64,000 nucleotides of DNA from Algoriella xinjiangensis (GCF_900115015.1 NZ_FOUZ01000010.1:103652-167651), one strand, 5' to 3'. Counted from the first letter of the stretch, positions 16,133 to 25,158 are shown. Translations and numbers: made by a program. Notes: a model not told the origin generated them from the sequence alone.

Positions 16133-16746
16133 TTTACTAAATTTTCTTCGGTTACAAAAATTGATTCAAGATGTTTTGTGTATTCTTTTCTATAATTCTC
16201 AATACGTTCTTCTGTCGCATTTTTTTCTAAATCATGAAAGTGAAAACCTTGAATTTTAGTCATTCCAACAAAAGCATTCATGTGGTGAAAACCAAATAAA
16301 ATACCATCATCTACAGATGTTTCATTAAAAAACTCTCCAGGCAATGTAAAAGCCGTGTCGGGCGCATTCCAAGTAGAATTTACAATGTATTTTTTACCTT
16401 GCATTAAACCTCCAGTACCGTAATTAATTGCAGGATTTTTGCGCGAACGCCCATCACTTGCATACATTCCGTTTTGGTGTCCTGCCGTAAAAACATCATC
16501 AATGTATTTTTTTAAACGATTTGGAACTTGAAACCACCAAATCGGCGTATTATAAACAATAATATCTGCCCACTTAAAGTTTTCGACTTCCGCAATTGCA
16601 TCAAATTCATTGTTTATATTAAATATTCGAACATCAAAATCATTTGCTGTAAAAAAATCTGCTGTCCAACCAGTTAATGTTTTATTGAATGCTCCGCCAG
16701 AATGTGCAAAATTCTGACCTCCGTTTATAATAAATATGTTTTTCAT
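16129..16746 (-). CDS. mdaB: NAD(P)H-dependent quinone reductase (MdaB-like flavodoxin-fold oxidoreductase)
   Basis: 205 aa from the ATG at 16746, starting MKNIFIINGGQNFAHSGGAF; an in-frame extension to 16794 adds 16 residues not expected in the family. Flavodoxin-like fold with the FAD/FMN-binding TPIWWFQVPNRLKKYIDDVF segment and the NYGTGGLMQGKKY loop. It reduces quinones by two electrons, avoiding semiquinone radicals. First gene of the cluster with the ygiN-like, DJ-1 and crp/fnr genes. Confidence 0.87.
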   Translation of the reverse strand: MKNIFIINGGQNFAHSGGAFNKTLTGWTADFFTANDFDVRIFNINNEFDAIAEVENFKWADIIVYNTPIWWFQVPNRLKKYIDDVFTAGHQNGMYASDGRSRKNPAINYGTGGLMQGKKYIVNSTWNAPDTAFTLPGEFFNETSVDDGILFGFHHMNAFVGMTKIQGFHFHDLEKNATEERIENYRKEYTKHLESIFVTEENLVK

Positions 16747-16897
16747 TTTTCTTAAATTCTTTATGCAAATTTCCGTCCTTTTATCAAAATACACCTGTGA
16801 TTTAGGTCACAAATTTTATACCATCAAAGCTCATTCATCTGATTATATCATTTTCGAAATTGAATTTCTAAGCTTATATTTATAAAAAAAATAAGCA

Positions 16898-17704
16898 ATG
16901 TTTATCCATCGATATCCGCAACGAATAGTTTGTTTAACAGAAGAAGGCACCGAAATTTTATACGCAATTGGCGAACAACATCGCTTGGTCGGAATTAGTG
17001 GTTTTACATATCGTCCGCCCGAAGCCAGAAAAGAAAAGCCTAAAGTCTCTACTTTTTTAGATGCTAAATTTGAAGATATTATTGCTTTGCAACCAGATTT
17101 GGTGATTGGATATTCGGATTTACAAGCTGATATTGCGGCAGAATTAATTCGACGTGGAATTAACGTTTTTATTTTTAATCATCATACAGTCGAAGAAATT
17201 CTGAATATGATTGTACAATTTACATCTTTGATTGGTTGCCAAGAAAAAGGATTTGAATTGATTGAAAACTATCAAAATCGTATCCATAAAATAAAATTAG
17301 AAGCTCAAAATTTAGCTTATCAACCAACTGTTTTTTTTGAAGAATGGGACGAACCAATTATTTCTGGAAGCGCTTGGGTTAATGATTTGATTGAAATAGC
17401 TGGTGGAAGATTAGCTTTTCCCGAACTTAAAAATAAAGCGTTAGCAAAAGATAGAATTTTGTTAGATGAACAAGTAATAGACCGAAATCCAGAAGTTATT
17501 ATTGGTTCGTGGTGTGGAAAAATGTTCAAACCAGAAAAAGTAAAAAAACGTTTGGGATTTGATCAAGTAAAAGCCGTTCAAAACAACTTTTTGTTCGAAA
17601 TAAAATCTGAATTAATTTTACAACCTGGTCCCGCAGCTTTGACTGATGGTTTAGATGAAATTGTAAAAATCATACAATATGTTACAAAAAATCCCGCCAA
17701 TTAG
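16898..17704 (+). CDS. Periplasmic-binding-protein-fold protein, BtuF-like (cobalamin/corrinoid type)
   Basis: 268 aa. It starts directly at the family core (RIVCLTEEGTEILYAIGEQ), with FEDIIALQPDLVIGYSDLQADI, FFEEWDEPIISGSAWVNDLIEIAGG and GPAALTDGLDEI, as in BtuF/FecB-type binding proteins. No signal peptide or lipobox is present. Stand-alone versions in Bacteroidota are annotated as cobalamin-binding proteins. A role in corrinoid handling would fit the B12-dependent mutase gene nearby but is inference. The stop codon lies inside its terminator hairpin. Confidence 0.7.
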   Translation: MFIHRYPQRIVCLTEEGTEILYAIGEQHRLVGISGFTYRPPEARKEKPKVSTFLDAKFEDIIALQPDLVIGYSDLQADIAAELIRRGINVFIFNHHTVEEILNMIVQFTSLIGCQEKGFELIENYQNRIHKIKLEAQNLAYQPTVFFEEWDEPIISGSAWVNDLIEIAGGRLAFPELKNKALAKDRILLDEQVIDRNPEVIIGSWCGKMFKPEKVKKRLGFDQVKAVQNNFLFEIKSELILQPGPAALTDGLDEIVKIIQYVTKNPAN

Positions 17705-17718
17705 CGGGATTTTTTTAT
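17690..17718 (+). terminator. Intrinsic terminator overlapping the BtuF-like stop codon
   Basis: Stem ATCCCGC / GCGGGAT with loop CAATTA (containing the TAG stop) and seven T. The convergent murB stop is a few bases beyond. Confidence 0.8.
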
Positions 17719-18734
17719 TTTATAATATTTACTTCACGTTCCAGAGTTACGCCATATTTGGCTTTTACATCCTCTATAATTTGTTCGGATAAATCATAAA
17801 TTTCTTTTCCGGTTGCATTTCCGTAATTCACTAAAACCAAAGCTTGTTTGTCGTGAACACCCGCATCACCAAAACGTTTACCTTTCCAGCCAGCTTGCTC
17901 TATTAGCCAACCTGCGGCTAATTTTATGCCACTATCTGTTTTGTAATGTGCAATTTGTGGATGATTTTTTTCAATCTCAGCAAACTCATCATTCGAAATA
18001 ACTGGATTTTTGAAAAAACTACCCGAATTTCCTATTTGAGAAGGATCTGGTAATTTACTTTCTCTAATTTTTATCACAGCTCGGCTAATATCCTGAATAG
18101 TTGGATTGATAATCTGCTCCGAATCTAACTCAGTTTTTATTGCGCCATAATCTACATGAAGTTGATGATTTTGCTTTGTCAATTTAAACGTAACCGCAAC
18201 CAAAACGTATTTACCTCTCAATTCGTTTTTGAAAATAGATTCGCGGTAACCAAAATGACATTCTTCATTCGTAAAGATTCTTTCGTTACCCGTCTCCAAT
18301 TCTAACGTTTGTACCTCTACAATATAGTCTTTTACCTCTACGCCGTAAGCGCCAATATTTTGCATCGGAGCGGTACCAACATTACCCGGAATTAAAGATA
18401 AATTTTCTAATCCTCCGAAATCATGTTCTAAAGTCCATTCAACAAAATGATGCCAATTTTCGCTTCCTTGCGATTTTACATAAACATAATCGTTGTCTTC
18501 TTTTAGAATTTCGATTCCTTTTAAATTTAATTTTAAAACAATTCCTGGAAAATTATCTACAAAAAGCATATTGCTTCCGCCACCAATAAATAAGATTGGT
18601 AAATCTTTTTGACGTCGAAATACAAGCACTTTGCGCAAATCATTAATCGTAGAAACATCTACAAAATATTTTGCTTTGGCTTCTATTCCAAAAGTGTTAT
18701 ATAATTTTAACGAATAATTTTCGATGATATCCAT
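17715..18734 (-). CDS. murB: UDP-N-acetylmuramate dehydrogenase
   Basis: 339 aa. FAD enzyme that reduces UDP-GlcNAc-enolpyruvate to UDP-MurNAc in peptidoglycan synthesis. FAD-binding block FIGGGSNMLF (residues 49-58), LSLIPGNVGTAPMQNIGAYGVEV, the GYRESIFK motif and the catalytic Ser region NSGSFFKNPV near 232-241 are all seen. Length and the long C-terminal part match the type I (E. coli-like) enzyme. It is 18 bases downstream of the aminotransferase gene on the same strand. Confidence 0.96.
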   Translation of the reverse strand: MDIIENYSLKLYNTFGIEAKAKYFVDVSTINDLRKVLVFRRQKDLPILFIGGGSNMLFVDNFPGIVLKLNLKGIEILKEDNDYVYVKSQGSENWHHFVEWTLEHDFGGLENLSLIPGNVGTAPMQNIGAYGVEVKDYIVEVQTLELETGNERIFTNEECHFGYRESIFKNELRGKYVLVAVTFKLTKQNHQLHVDYGAIKTELDSEQIINPTIQDISRAVIKIRESKLPDPSQIGNSGSFFKNPVISNDEFAEIEKNHPQIAHYKTDSGIKLAAGWLIEQAGWKGKRFGDAGVHDKQALVLVNYGNATGKEIYDLSEQIIEDVKAKYGVTLEREVNIIK

Positions 18735-18752
18735 CTTCTTCTTAATCTGTTA

Positions 18753-19952
18753 TTATCTAATTGTACCTGGATATTGCTCTAAAGCTTCTTTCAATAATTC
18801 GACAGAACGAACTAAATCTTCTTCTTTTAAAACATAAGCCAAACGAACTTCTTGTATTCCTGAATTTGGAGTAGAATAAAATCCTGCTCCTGGCGCTAAC
18901 ATTACTGTTTCTCCATTTGAACTGAAAGATTCTAACAACCAAATTGCAAATTTCTCTGCATTATCTACTGGTAATTGAATCATACAATAAAATGCTCCTT
19001 TTGGATTTGGACAAACAACACCTGGAATTTGTTGTAAACCTGCAACCAATGTATTGCGACGTTTTAAATATTCTGTACGACAATCTTCAAAATAAGTTCC
19101 GACATTTCTGTGTGCTAATGTTGCAATGTATTGTGAAATTTCTACAGGACTTAAACGCGCTTGTGCAAATAACATTGCTGCTTTTAAGAAACCTTCGTTA
19201 CGCGAAATTAATGCTCCAGAACGTGCTCCACATAAAGAAAAACGTTTCGATTCTGAATCAATTACAATTACATTATTTTTTAGTTCAGGAAAACTTAATA
19301 CAGATGTAAATTCTTCTTCTGTATATAAATATTCTGCATAAACTTCGTCTGCAATTAAATAAATATCATGTTTTAGTACTAAATCTTTTAATTGTATTAA
19401 TTCTTCTTTCGAATAAACATATCCAGTTGGATTACCTGGATTACAAATTAAAATAGCACGAGTTTTGTCTCTAATTTTTTTCGCAAATTCTTCGATAGAT
19501 GGTAACGAAAAATTATTTTCGATTCCAGAAGGAACAGGAACAATGTTTACATCGTTTTCACATGTAAATCCGTTGTAATTTGCATAAAAAGGTTCTGGAA
19601 TAATGATTTCATCACCTGGATTTGCAATAATTCCGAAAATAAACAACAAAGCTTCAGATCCACCTAAAGTTGCAATAAAATTTTCTGGTGTTAAATCTAT
19701 ACCTCTATTTTTATAATAATCTGCTAATGCCTGACGATACTCCAAAGTACCTTCAGAATGTGTATATGAAATTATATTAGACGGAAAATTTTTCAATCCT
19801 TCTAAAACCGCTTTTGGCGATTCGATATCTGGTTGACCAATATTTAAATGATAAACCTTCGTACCTCTTTGTTTTGCTGCATCTGCGTAAGGAACCAATT
19901 TACGAATTGGAGATGCAGGCATATTTTGAGATTTTTCTGATAATACTAACAT
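18753..19952 (-). CDS. Pyridoxal-phosphate-dependent aminotransferase, class I/II
   Basis: 399 aa with the fold-type I motifs: NIGQPDIESP at the N-terminus, ICNPGNPTGYVYS, YLIADEVYAEYLY (Asp and Tyr contacting the cofactor) and the Schiff-base Lys in DSESKRFSLCGARSG near residue 243. Closest in pattern to aspartate or aromatic aminotransferases of the AspB type. The amino donor is not determined. It is co-transcribed with murB. Confidence 0.9.
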   Translation of the reverse strand: MLVLSEKSQNMPASPIRKLVPYADAAKQRGTKVYHLNIGQPDIESPKAVLEGLKNFPSNIISYTHSEGTLEYRQALADYYKNRGIDLTPENFIATLGGSEALLFIFGIIANPGDEIIIPEPFYANYNGFTCENDVNIVPVPSGIENNFSLPSIEEFAKKIRDKTRAILICNPGNPTGYVYSKEELIQLKDLVLKHDIYLIADEVYAEYLYTEEEFTSVLSFPELKNNVIVIDSESKRFSLCGARSGALISRNEGFLKAAMLFAQARLSPVEISQYIATLAHRNVGTYFEDCRTEYLKRRNTLVAGLQQIPGVVCPNPKGAFYCMIQLPVDNAEKFAIWLLESFSSNGETVMLAPGAGFYSTPNSGIQEVRLAYVLKEEDLVRSVELLKEALEQYPGTIR

Positions 19953-20050
19953 TTATTGTAATTTTTAAATCGGGTTTGAATCTTTGGTATTGTTTTTGTA
20001 TTTTTATTGGTGTAAATATAAATACGTTTAATCTCAAAAAAAACTTTATT

Positions 20051-20410
20051 ATGAGTAAATTAAATAATGCAACTAAATTATTAGCAGGATTAGCAATAGG
20101 AACAGCAATTGGAGCTGTAGTAGGTTTATTATATGCGCCAGAATCTGGAAAAGATACACGCAAAAAACTGAAAAAAGAAGCAGATAAATACAAAAAAGAA
20201 TTAGATAAATATGCTAATGATTTTTCTGAAAAAGCTAAAAAAACGAAAAAAGAATTAGAAGTTAAATTAGAAGAAGTAAAATCTAAATTAGCTGAACAAA
20301 AAGACGAATTCGTTGCGAAAGCAAAAGAAGCTGGTAAAGATTTAAAATCAAAAGCAAATCAAACAAAAGAAGATTTAAAAGACGAATTCCAAGAAAACGT
20401 TGGAGTTTAA
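20051..20410 (+). CDS. YtxH domain-containing protein
   Basis: 119 aa from the ATG at 20051; longer frames upstream run antisense through the aminotransferase gene. It has a short helix LLAGLAIGTAIGAVVGLLYAP (residues about 10-30) followed by a Lys/Glu-rich coiled coil. This is the general-stress YtxH architecture. It is first of a trio with a holin-like protein and a small membrane protein, a common flavobacterial arrangement linked to envelope or general stress. Confidence 0.9.
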   Translation: MSKLNNATKLLAGLAIGTAIGAVVGLLYAPESGKDTRKKLKKEADKYKKELDKYANDFSEKAKKTKKELEVKLEEVKSKLAEQKDEFVAKAKEAGKDLKSKANQTKEDLKDEFQENVGV

Positions 20411-20446
20411 TTAAAATTTAAATCAATAATCCTTAAAAATTATAAC

Positions 20447-20454
20447 TAAATTTG
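20447..20454 (+). promoter_or_regulatory. Predicted -7 element before the holin-like gene
   Basis: TAAATTTG is an exact TAnnTTTG match; the start would be near 20461, 16 bases before the ATG. No clear -33 element. It may drive the last two genes of the trio on their own. Confidence 0.4.
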
Positions 20455-20476
20455 TTCTTGAAATAAAACAATCTAT

Positions 20477-20833
20477 ATGTTTAACGACCTAAAATCTTAT
20501 ATTAATAATAGAATCACATTAACTAAATATGATCTCATAGATTCTGTAAGCAACATGTTAGCAAGTGGAATTTATGTACTAATTATAGCAGTTTTTGCTC
20601 TATTTTTATTATTATTAGGAAGTTTAGCATTTGGTTTTATTTTAGGAAGTTATTTTAATGATACAGGATTAGGGTTCTTAACTGTAACCGGAATTTATTT
20701 GCTGGTGATGATTCTATGCGTTTTGTTTAGAAAAAAATTAAAATTATTTTTAACAAACATTGCCATAGAAAATGCAATGGAAGCCATGTCTAACCACGAT
20801 GACGACGAAGAAGATGAACAAGACGAAGATTAA
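20477..20833 (+). CDS. Phage-holin-family (Holin-X-like, DUF1469-type) membrane protein
   Basis: 118 aa with two helices (about residues 28-56 and 68-86) and a strongly acidic C-terminus (HDDDEEDEQDED). Although named after holins, these chromosomal proteins sit beside YtxH genes and are not tied to a prophage. Seven bases separate it from the next gene. Confidence 0.85.
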   Translation: MFNDLKSYINNRITLTKYDLIDSVSNMLASGIYVLIIAVFALFLLLLGSLAFGFILGSYFNDTGLGFLTVTGIYLLVMILCVLFRKKLKLFLTNIAIENAMEAMSNHDDDEEDEQDED

Positions 20834-20840
20834 ACAAGAA

Positions 20841-21149
20841 ATGTCTGCTATTAAAAATCTTGAAGATTTGAGAATGGCGAAAAAAAAGCTGAGAATGGAA
20901 ATGAAAATTTCTGAAAACAAGCATGACAATTCGTTAGTTAACAAGGCGGTAAACCTTGTAACAAATCTAAAGTCGGATGCTTCATTTACAGCTACTAAAG
21001 TAGAAAACGCGTTGCATTGGGTTGGCGGAAAAGCTTCAGAAAAATATCCAATGAATGGTGTTACAAAAATACTTATTTCAGGATTAATAATGATTGCAGT
21101 TCCTATAATTACAAGTAAAATTCAGGAATACATTGAAGAGAAATTATAA
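20841..21149 (+). CDS. Small conserved membrane-associated protein of the YtxH trio
   Basis: 102 aa from the ATG at 20841, starting MSAIKNLEDLRMAKKKLRME; the longer frame would overlap the holin-like gene. A basic amphipathic N-terminal half is followed by one C-terminal helix (VTKILISGLIMIAVPIITS). Flavobacterial genomes place such a protein after YtxH and holin-like genes. Function unknown. Confidence 0.75.
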   Translation: MSAIKNLEDLRMAKKKLRMEMKISENKHDNSLVNKAVNLVTNLKSDASFTATKVENALHWVGGKASEKYPMNGVTKILISGLIMIAVPIITSKIQEYIEEKL

Positions 21150-21160
21150 ATTATTTGAAT

Positions 21161-21196
21161 AGAAAAAGCCTCGTTAATTACGAGGCTTTTTTAATT
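21161..21196 (+). terminator. Bidirectional intrinsic terminator
   Basis: Stem AAAAGCCTCG / CGAGGCTTTT with flanking A and T runs, between the YtxH trio (+) and the acyl-CoA synthetase (-). Confidence 0.85.
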
Positions 21197-21207
21197 TTAA
21201 GTGAAAA

Positions 21208-22905
21208 CTAATATTTCTCGTGAAAATATTCGTTTGGTATTTGTATCTTATTTTTCTTATCGACCGCCTCTTGATTCCGTAATTCTACACGACGTATTTT
21301 TCCCGAAATAGTTTTTGGTAAACTTTCTACAAACTGTATAATTCTAGGAATTTTATAACGCGCCAAATGATCTTCTGTGTACTTAAAAATATCATTTACC
21401 AACATTTCCGATGCTTCAAAACCAGGTGCTAAAATAACAAATGCTTTTACGGCATTACTTCTCAAATCATGCGGACTCGCCACTACAGCAGCTTCCATAA
21501 TAGCTTCATGTTCCAATAAAACACTTTCTACTTCAAAAGGTCCAACTCTAAAATCAGATGCTTTTATCACATCATCATCGCGCCCAACAAACCATACATA
21601 TCCATCTTCATCCTTGTACGCTTTGTCGCCTGTATAATATAATCCGTGCTTAAAAACTTTTGCCATTTTATCTTTCTGAATAAGATATGTTTTGAAAACA
21701 CCATCTATTGTATTTTCATCATGAACAACGCAAATATTACCTTCTTCGCAATCAGGTACAATGTTTCCATCATCATCTGCAATCACAATATCATACAAAA
21801 AAGCAGGTTTCCCCATTGATCCATATTTTATTTTATCGTTGGGTAAATTTGCAATCATAGCTGTAGTTTCTGATTGTCCATAACCATCGCGAATCACAAT
21901 TCCAGTTCCTTCTTTCCAAACATCAATTATTTCTGGATTAAGCGGTTCTCCTGCGGCAACACATTGTCTAAGTTTAAAATTATATTGTTTTAAATTTTCT
22001 AAAATCAACACACGCAAAGCTGTTGGTGGCGCACAAAAAGTAGTTACTCCTAAATCTTGAATGGTTTGTAATTGCTCTTTCGAATTAAATTTATCTGTAT
22101 GATAACCCAATATTGTCGCGCCCATATTCCACGGTGCAAAAAAACTGCTCCAAAAGAATTTTGCCCAACCAGGTTGAGAAATGTTGTAATGCAAATCGCC
22201 TGGTTTCATACAAACCCAAGACGAAGTTGTAAATCCACCAACCGGATAAGTAAAATGTGTATGAACCACAACCTTCGGCATTCCGGTAGTTCCAGACGTA
22301 AAAAAGTAAAATAAATCATCATCTGGTCGCGTATCAGCAGCCTCGGCTTCAGTCGATTCATTCCATAATTGATTGATGTTTACCCAACCTTCTCTTTCGC
22401 CTTCAGTAATTAATTTGATTTTGATTTTTTTATCAAATTTAGATTCAGCTTCATCTATTTTTGGTGCATTTACTTGATCTGCTAATGCAACTTCGGGAAA
22501 AGAAGATTCGAATCTGAAAGCTAAATCACGTGCTTCTAAAGTTGTAGCGGCTGGTATAATGATTAATCCGCCTTTTATTGCGGCTAAATATCCAATCCAT
22601 GTGATTGGTAGTAATGGAACTTGAGAAAACATTTTGTCGCCTTCTTTTATTCCATTTTTTCTTAAATAATTTAAAAATTGATTGTATTTTTCTGACAAAT
22701 CATTAAAAGTATAATCTTCTCTTTTGTCATTATATTTCCAAATCAAAGCATTTTGATGACCTAATTGAGCAACATTGTGCGGTTCAAAAATATCTCTAAC
22801 CCAATTAAATTTTTCAGGTTTGAATATTTTAATTGCTTTTAACTGCTCATAATTCTCTTGTTCGATTGCTGATCGAATAGAATTAAATAATTCTTGTATT
22901 GTCAT
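21208..22905 (-). CDS. AMP-dependent acyl-CoA synthetase, medium-chain (ACSM-like)
   Basis: 565 aa adenylate-forming enzyme that activates a carboxylic acid to its acyl-CoA. Motifs: P-loop-like FFTSGTTGMPKVVVHTH near residues 202-218, GYGQSETTAMIAN, YYTGDKAYKDEDGYVWFVGRDDDVIKA (split below 20 residues in the family as YTGD and GRxDD), and the catalytic Lys in LPKTISGKIRRVELR. The pattern is nearest to ACSM/medium-chain or benzoate-type ligases. Substrate not determined. Single gene. Confidence 0.88.
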   Translation of the reverse strand: MTIQELFNSIRSAIEQENYEQLKAIKIFKPEKFNWVRDIFEPHNVAQLGHQNALIWKYNDKREDYTFNDLSEKYNQFLNYLRKNGIKEGDKMFSQVPLLPITWIGYLAAIKGGLIIIPAATTLEARDLAFRFESSFPEVALADQVNAPKIDEAESKFDKKIKIKLITEGEREGWVNINQLWNESTEAEAADTRPDDDLFYFFTSGTTGMPKVVVHTHFTYPVGGFTTSSWVCMKPGDLHYNISQPGWAKFFWSSFFAPWNMGATILGYHTDKFNSKEQLQTIQDLGVTTFCAPPTALRVLILENLKQYNFKLRQCVAAGEPLNPEIIDVWKEGTGIVIRDGYGQSETTAMIANLPNDKIKYGSMGKPAFLYDIVIADDDGNIVPDCEEGNICVVHDENTIDGVFKTYLIQKDKMAKVFKHGLYYTGDKAYKDEDGYVWFVGRDDDVIKASDFRVGPFEVESVLLEHEAIMEAAVVASPHDLRSNAVKAFVILAPGFEASEMLVNDIFKYTEDHLARYKIPRIIQFVESLPKTISGKIRRVELRNQEAVDKKNKIQIPNEYFHEKY

Positions 22906-22962
22906 TTATTTGTGGTTTTAAATAAATATAAATAAAAAATATGTTTGACAATACTTTATTAA

Positions 22963-23004
22963 ATAAAAAAAGGATGATTTTATCAAAATCATCCTTTTTT
23001 ATAT
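22963..23004 (-). terminator. Intrinsic terminator of the DEAD-box helicase gene
   Basis: Long stem AAAGGATGATTTT / AAAATCATCCTTT with T run on the minus strand, 18 bases after the helicase stop. Confidence 0.85.
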
Positions 23005-23021
23005 TATTTAGTGAGAAATTA

Positions 23022-24977
23022 TTAATCTCTACCTCTTCTTGAATTTCCCGTTCTGTTACGGTCTCCACCGCGGTAACCACCACGATCTCCTCCTCTACTA
23101 TCACGGTCAGATGATGATCCTGCAGATCTATCACGATCTCCACCGCGGAAACCTCCACGATCTCCACCGCCTCTGTTATCACGGTCTCCACCGCGATTGT
23201 CACGATCTCCACCACGGTAACCACCGCTTCTTTCACGATCTCCTTCTCTGCGTTCTCTAAAACCTCCACCGCTACGGTTTCCTCCACGGTCTCCACCACC
23301 ACGGTTTCCTCCACGATCTCCACCACGGCTACCTCCGCGATCTCCACCACGTCCTGGTTCTGGTTTAGAAATTTGTACATCTAAATCAACACCATCACGT
23401 TGAGCATCTTTGAAAGTCTCTAATACTAACGATTCGAATTGTGTATCTACTTCGAAGAAAGAGAAATTACGTAAAATTTCAATTTTTCCGATTTCGATGT
23501 TACGGTTACGAGTTTGTTCGTTAATTAAACCAATTAAATTAGGTACACGTAAGTTGTGTTTTTGACCGATGTTAATAAAGAATCTTGAGAAATCACGACC
23601 ACCACGACGGTTAGGACGATCTCCTCTTTCACCTCTATCTCCACGATCACCTTCTGGTGTAATATCTTTTGTGTTTTTGTAATATTCTAAGAAAGAATTA
23701 AACTCAACAGTTAAGAAACGTTTTAATAATGTATCACGATCAATTTCTGCTAATTTTTCGTTAACTGTTGCCATGTATGGCTCAATTAATTCTTCATCAA
23801 CTTCGATATTCTCGATTTTTTCGATTAAAGAAATTAAACGTTTTTCGCAAATTTCTTCACCTGTTGGCACGTTTCTAGGATCTATTTTAGAAGCAATTAA
23901 TTTTTCTAAATCTCTAATTTTACGTGCTTCACGTCCACCTGAAATAATGATAGATATACCTTTGTTTCCTGCACGTCCTGTACGTCCTGAACGGTGTACA
24001 TAAACTTCTGGATCATCTGGTAAATTGTAGTTGATAACGTGAGTTAATTCGTTTACATCAATTCCACGAGCAGCAACATCTGTTGCAACTAAGATTTGAA
24101 TGTTTTGGCTACGGAATTTATCCATCACGTGATCACGTTGTGATTGTGATAAATCTCCATGTAATGCATCTGCATTATAACCATCTTGCATCAATTTATC
24201 TGCAACATCTTTCGCTTCGCGACGTGTTCTACAGAAAACGATACCGTAAATATTTGGATAATAATCAGCTAAACGCTTTAAAGCTAAATAACGATCTGAT
24301 GAACGCACTAAGTAAACGTGGTGTTCAATGTTTTTAGATGCAGTATTTATTTTACTTACAGCGATTTCAACTGGCTCGTGCATATATTCTGAAGCTATAC
24401 GACGAACCTCTGAAGGCATTGTAGCTGAGAATAATAATGTTTGTTTTTCTTCTGGCGTAGTTTCTAAAATCGAATCGATTTCGTCACGGAATCCCATGTT
24501 TAACATTTCGTCCGCTTCGTCTAAAACTGTCCACGTAATGTCATTAATTTTTAATGCTTTACGTTTAATTAAGTCCATTGTACGACCTGGTGTTCCTACA
24601 ACGATTTGAGGATTATCTTTTAAACCTCTAATTTGTTTTGTGATGTCAGCACCACCGTAAACTGCTTGTACACGTACTCCACGCATATCTGTAGCAAACG
24701 TTTCTATCTCTTTAGCAATTTGTAAACAAAGCTCACGCGTTGGGCATAAGATAATAGCCTGTACCGATTGTGATTCTGTAGATAAATTATTTAAGATTGG
24801 AAGCCCGAAAGCAGCTGTTTTTCCTGTTCCTGTTTGCGCCAATGCAATTACATCTTGTTTAGATGTAAGGATTTGAGGAATAGCTTTTTCTTGGATTGGA
24901 GATGGGGTAACGAATCCCATTTTCTCAATTGCAGTTAGGATATCTTCTTGAAGTCCTAATTCTTTGAATGTAATCAT
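23022..24977 (-). CDS. deaD: DEAD-box ATP-dependent RNA helicase with RGG-rich tail (DeaD/CsdA type)
   Basis: 651 aa from the ATG at 24977 (MITFKELGLQEDIL); an extension to 25010 is unlikely. Core motifs in order: Q motif FVTPSPIQEKAIP, AQTGTGKT, GTPGRTMDLI, DEAD, SAT, ARGIDVNELTHVINY and HRSGRTGRAG. A DbpA/CsdA-like RNA-binding domain follows (FSRFFINIGQKHNLR..., about residues 450-530). The last 110 residues or so are Arg/Gly/Asp repeats (RGGDRGGSRGGDR). It unwinds RNA in ribosome assembly and mRNA decay and is usually cold-induced. A long leader (about 165 nt) from the predicted promoter suits cold-shock control. Confidence 0.93.
   Translation of the reverse strand: MITFKELGLQEDILTAIEKMGFVTPSPIQEKAIPQILTSKQDVIALAQTGTGKTAAFGLPILNNLSTESQSVQAIILCPTRELCLQIAKEIETFATDMRGVRVQAVYGGADITKQIRGLKDNPQIVVGTPGRTMDLIKRKALKINDITWTVLDEADEMLNMGFRDEIDSILETTPEEKQTLLFSATMPSEVRRIASEYMHEPVEIAVSKINTASKNIEHHVYLVRSSDRYLALKRLADYYPNIYGIVFCRTRREAKDVADKLMQDGYNADALHGDLSQSQRDHVMDKFRSQNIQILVATDVAARGIDVNELTHVINYNLPDDPEVYVHRSGRTGRAGNKGISIIISGGREARKIRDLEKLIASKIDPRNVPTGEEICEKRLISLIEKIENIEVDEELIEPYMATVNEKLAEIDRDTLLKRFLTVEFNSFLEYYKNTKDITPEGDRGDRGERGDRPNRRGGRDFSRFFINIGQKHNLRVPNLIGLINEQTRNRNIEIGKIEILRNFSFFEVDTQFESLVLETFKDAQRDGVDLDVQISKPEPGRGGDRGGSRGGDRGGNRGGGDRGGNRSGGGFRERREGDRERSGGYRGGDRDNRGGDRDNRGGGDRGGFRGGDRDRSAGSSSDRDSRGGDRGGYRGGDRNRTGNSRRGRD
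23028..23350 (-). repeat. Low-complexity repeat DNA encoding the RGG tail of the helicase
   Basis: Imperfect tandem units of about 9-21 bases coding for RGGDRGG/RGGDRDN. It produces long open frames on the other frames and strand, which are not genes. Repeat number probably varies between strains. Confidence 0.8.
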
Positions 24978-25080
24978 GTTAGATAACGATACCGAGATAA
25001 TGAAATTCATTTAATGTTTCATACCACGGTTTTATTTTTAAATTATTATAACCAACAGATATGAAAGAATAAAATTAAAT

Positions 25081-25092
25081 GGCTGAGCAGCC
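25081..25092 (-). promoter_or_regulatory. Hairpin in the helicase mRNA leader
   Basis: GGCTGAGCAGCC is a perfect 12-base inverted repeat, GC-rich in an AT-rich leader, about 105 bases before the helicase ATG. It would fold into a small stable hairpin in the leader. Role unknown. Confidence 0.3.
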
Positions 25093-25150
25093 TAAAAAAT
25101 CCCTAAATGAATATTCTTTAACATCCGTACCTTAATTCTAAAAGGCTGTG

Positions 25151-25158
25151 CAAATGTA
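25151..25158 (-). promoter_or_regulatory. Predicted -7 element of the helicase gene
   Basis: TACATTTG on the minus strand (25158-25151) matches TAnnTTTG exactly. A start near 25144 gives a leader of about 165 nt. No clear -33 element. Confidence 0.4.

Noticed and set aside
19814..20050. N-terminal extension of the YtxH gene
   Set aside because: It is antisense to the aminotransferase gene and its promoter region; the ATG at 20051 gives the normal protein.
20477..20833. Holin-family protein as a sign of a prophage
   Set aside because: No other phage genes nearby; the gene belongs to the common YtxH/holin-like chromosomal trio.
23028..23350. Regular repeats that could suggest a CRISPR array
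   Set aside because: Units are imperfect, in-frame with RGG/RDN codons and lack unique spacers of constant length.
23039..23380. Several long open frames on both strands over the helicase tail, one Val/Glu-rich
   Set aside because: They are shadows of the RGG-coding repeats in other frames; the helicase frame continues through the region and the composition of the others is an artefact.
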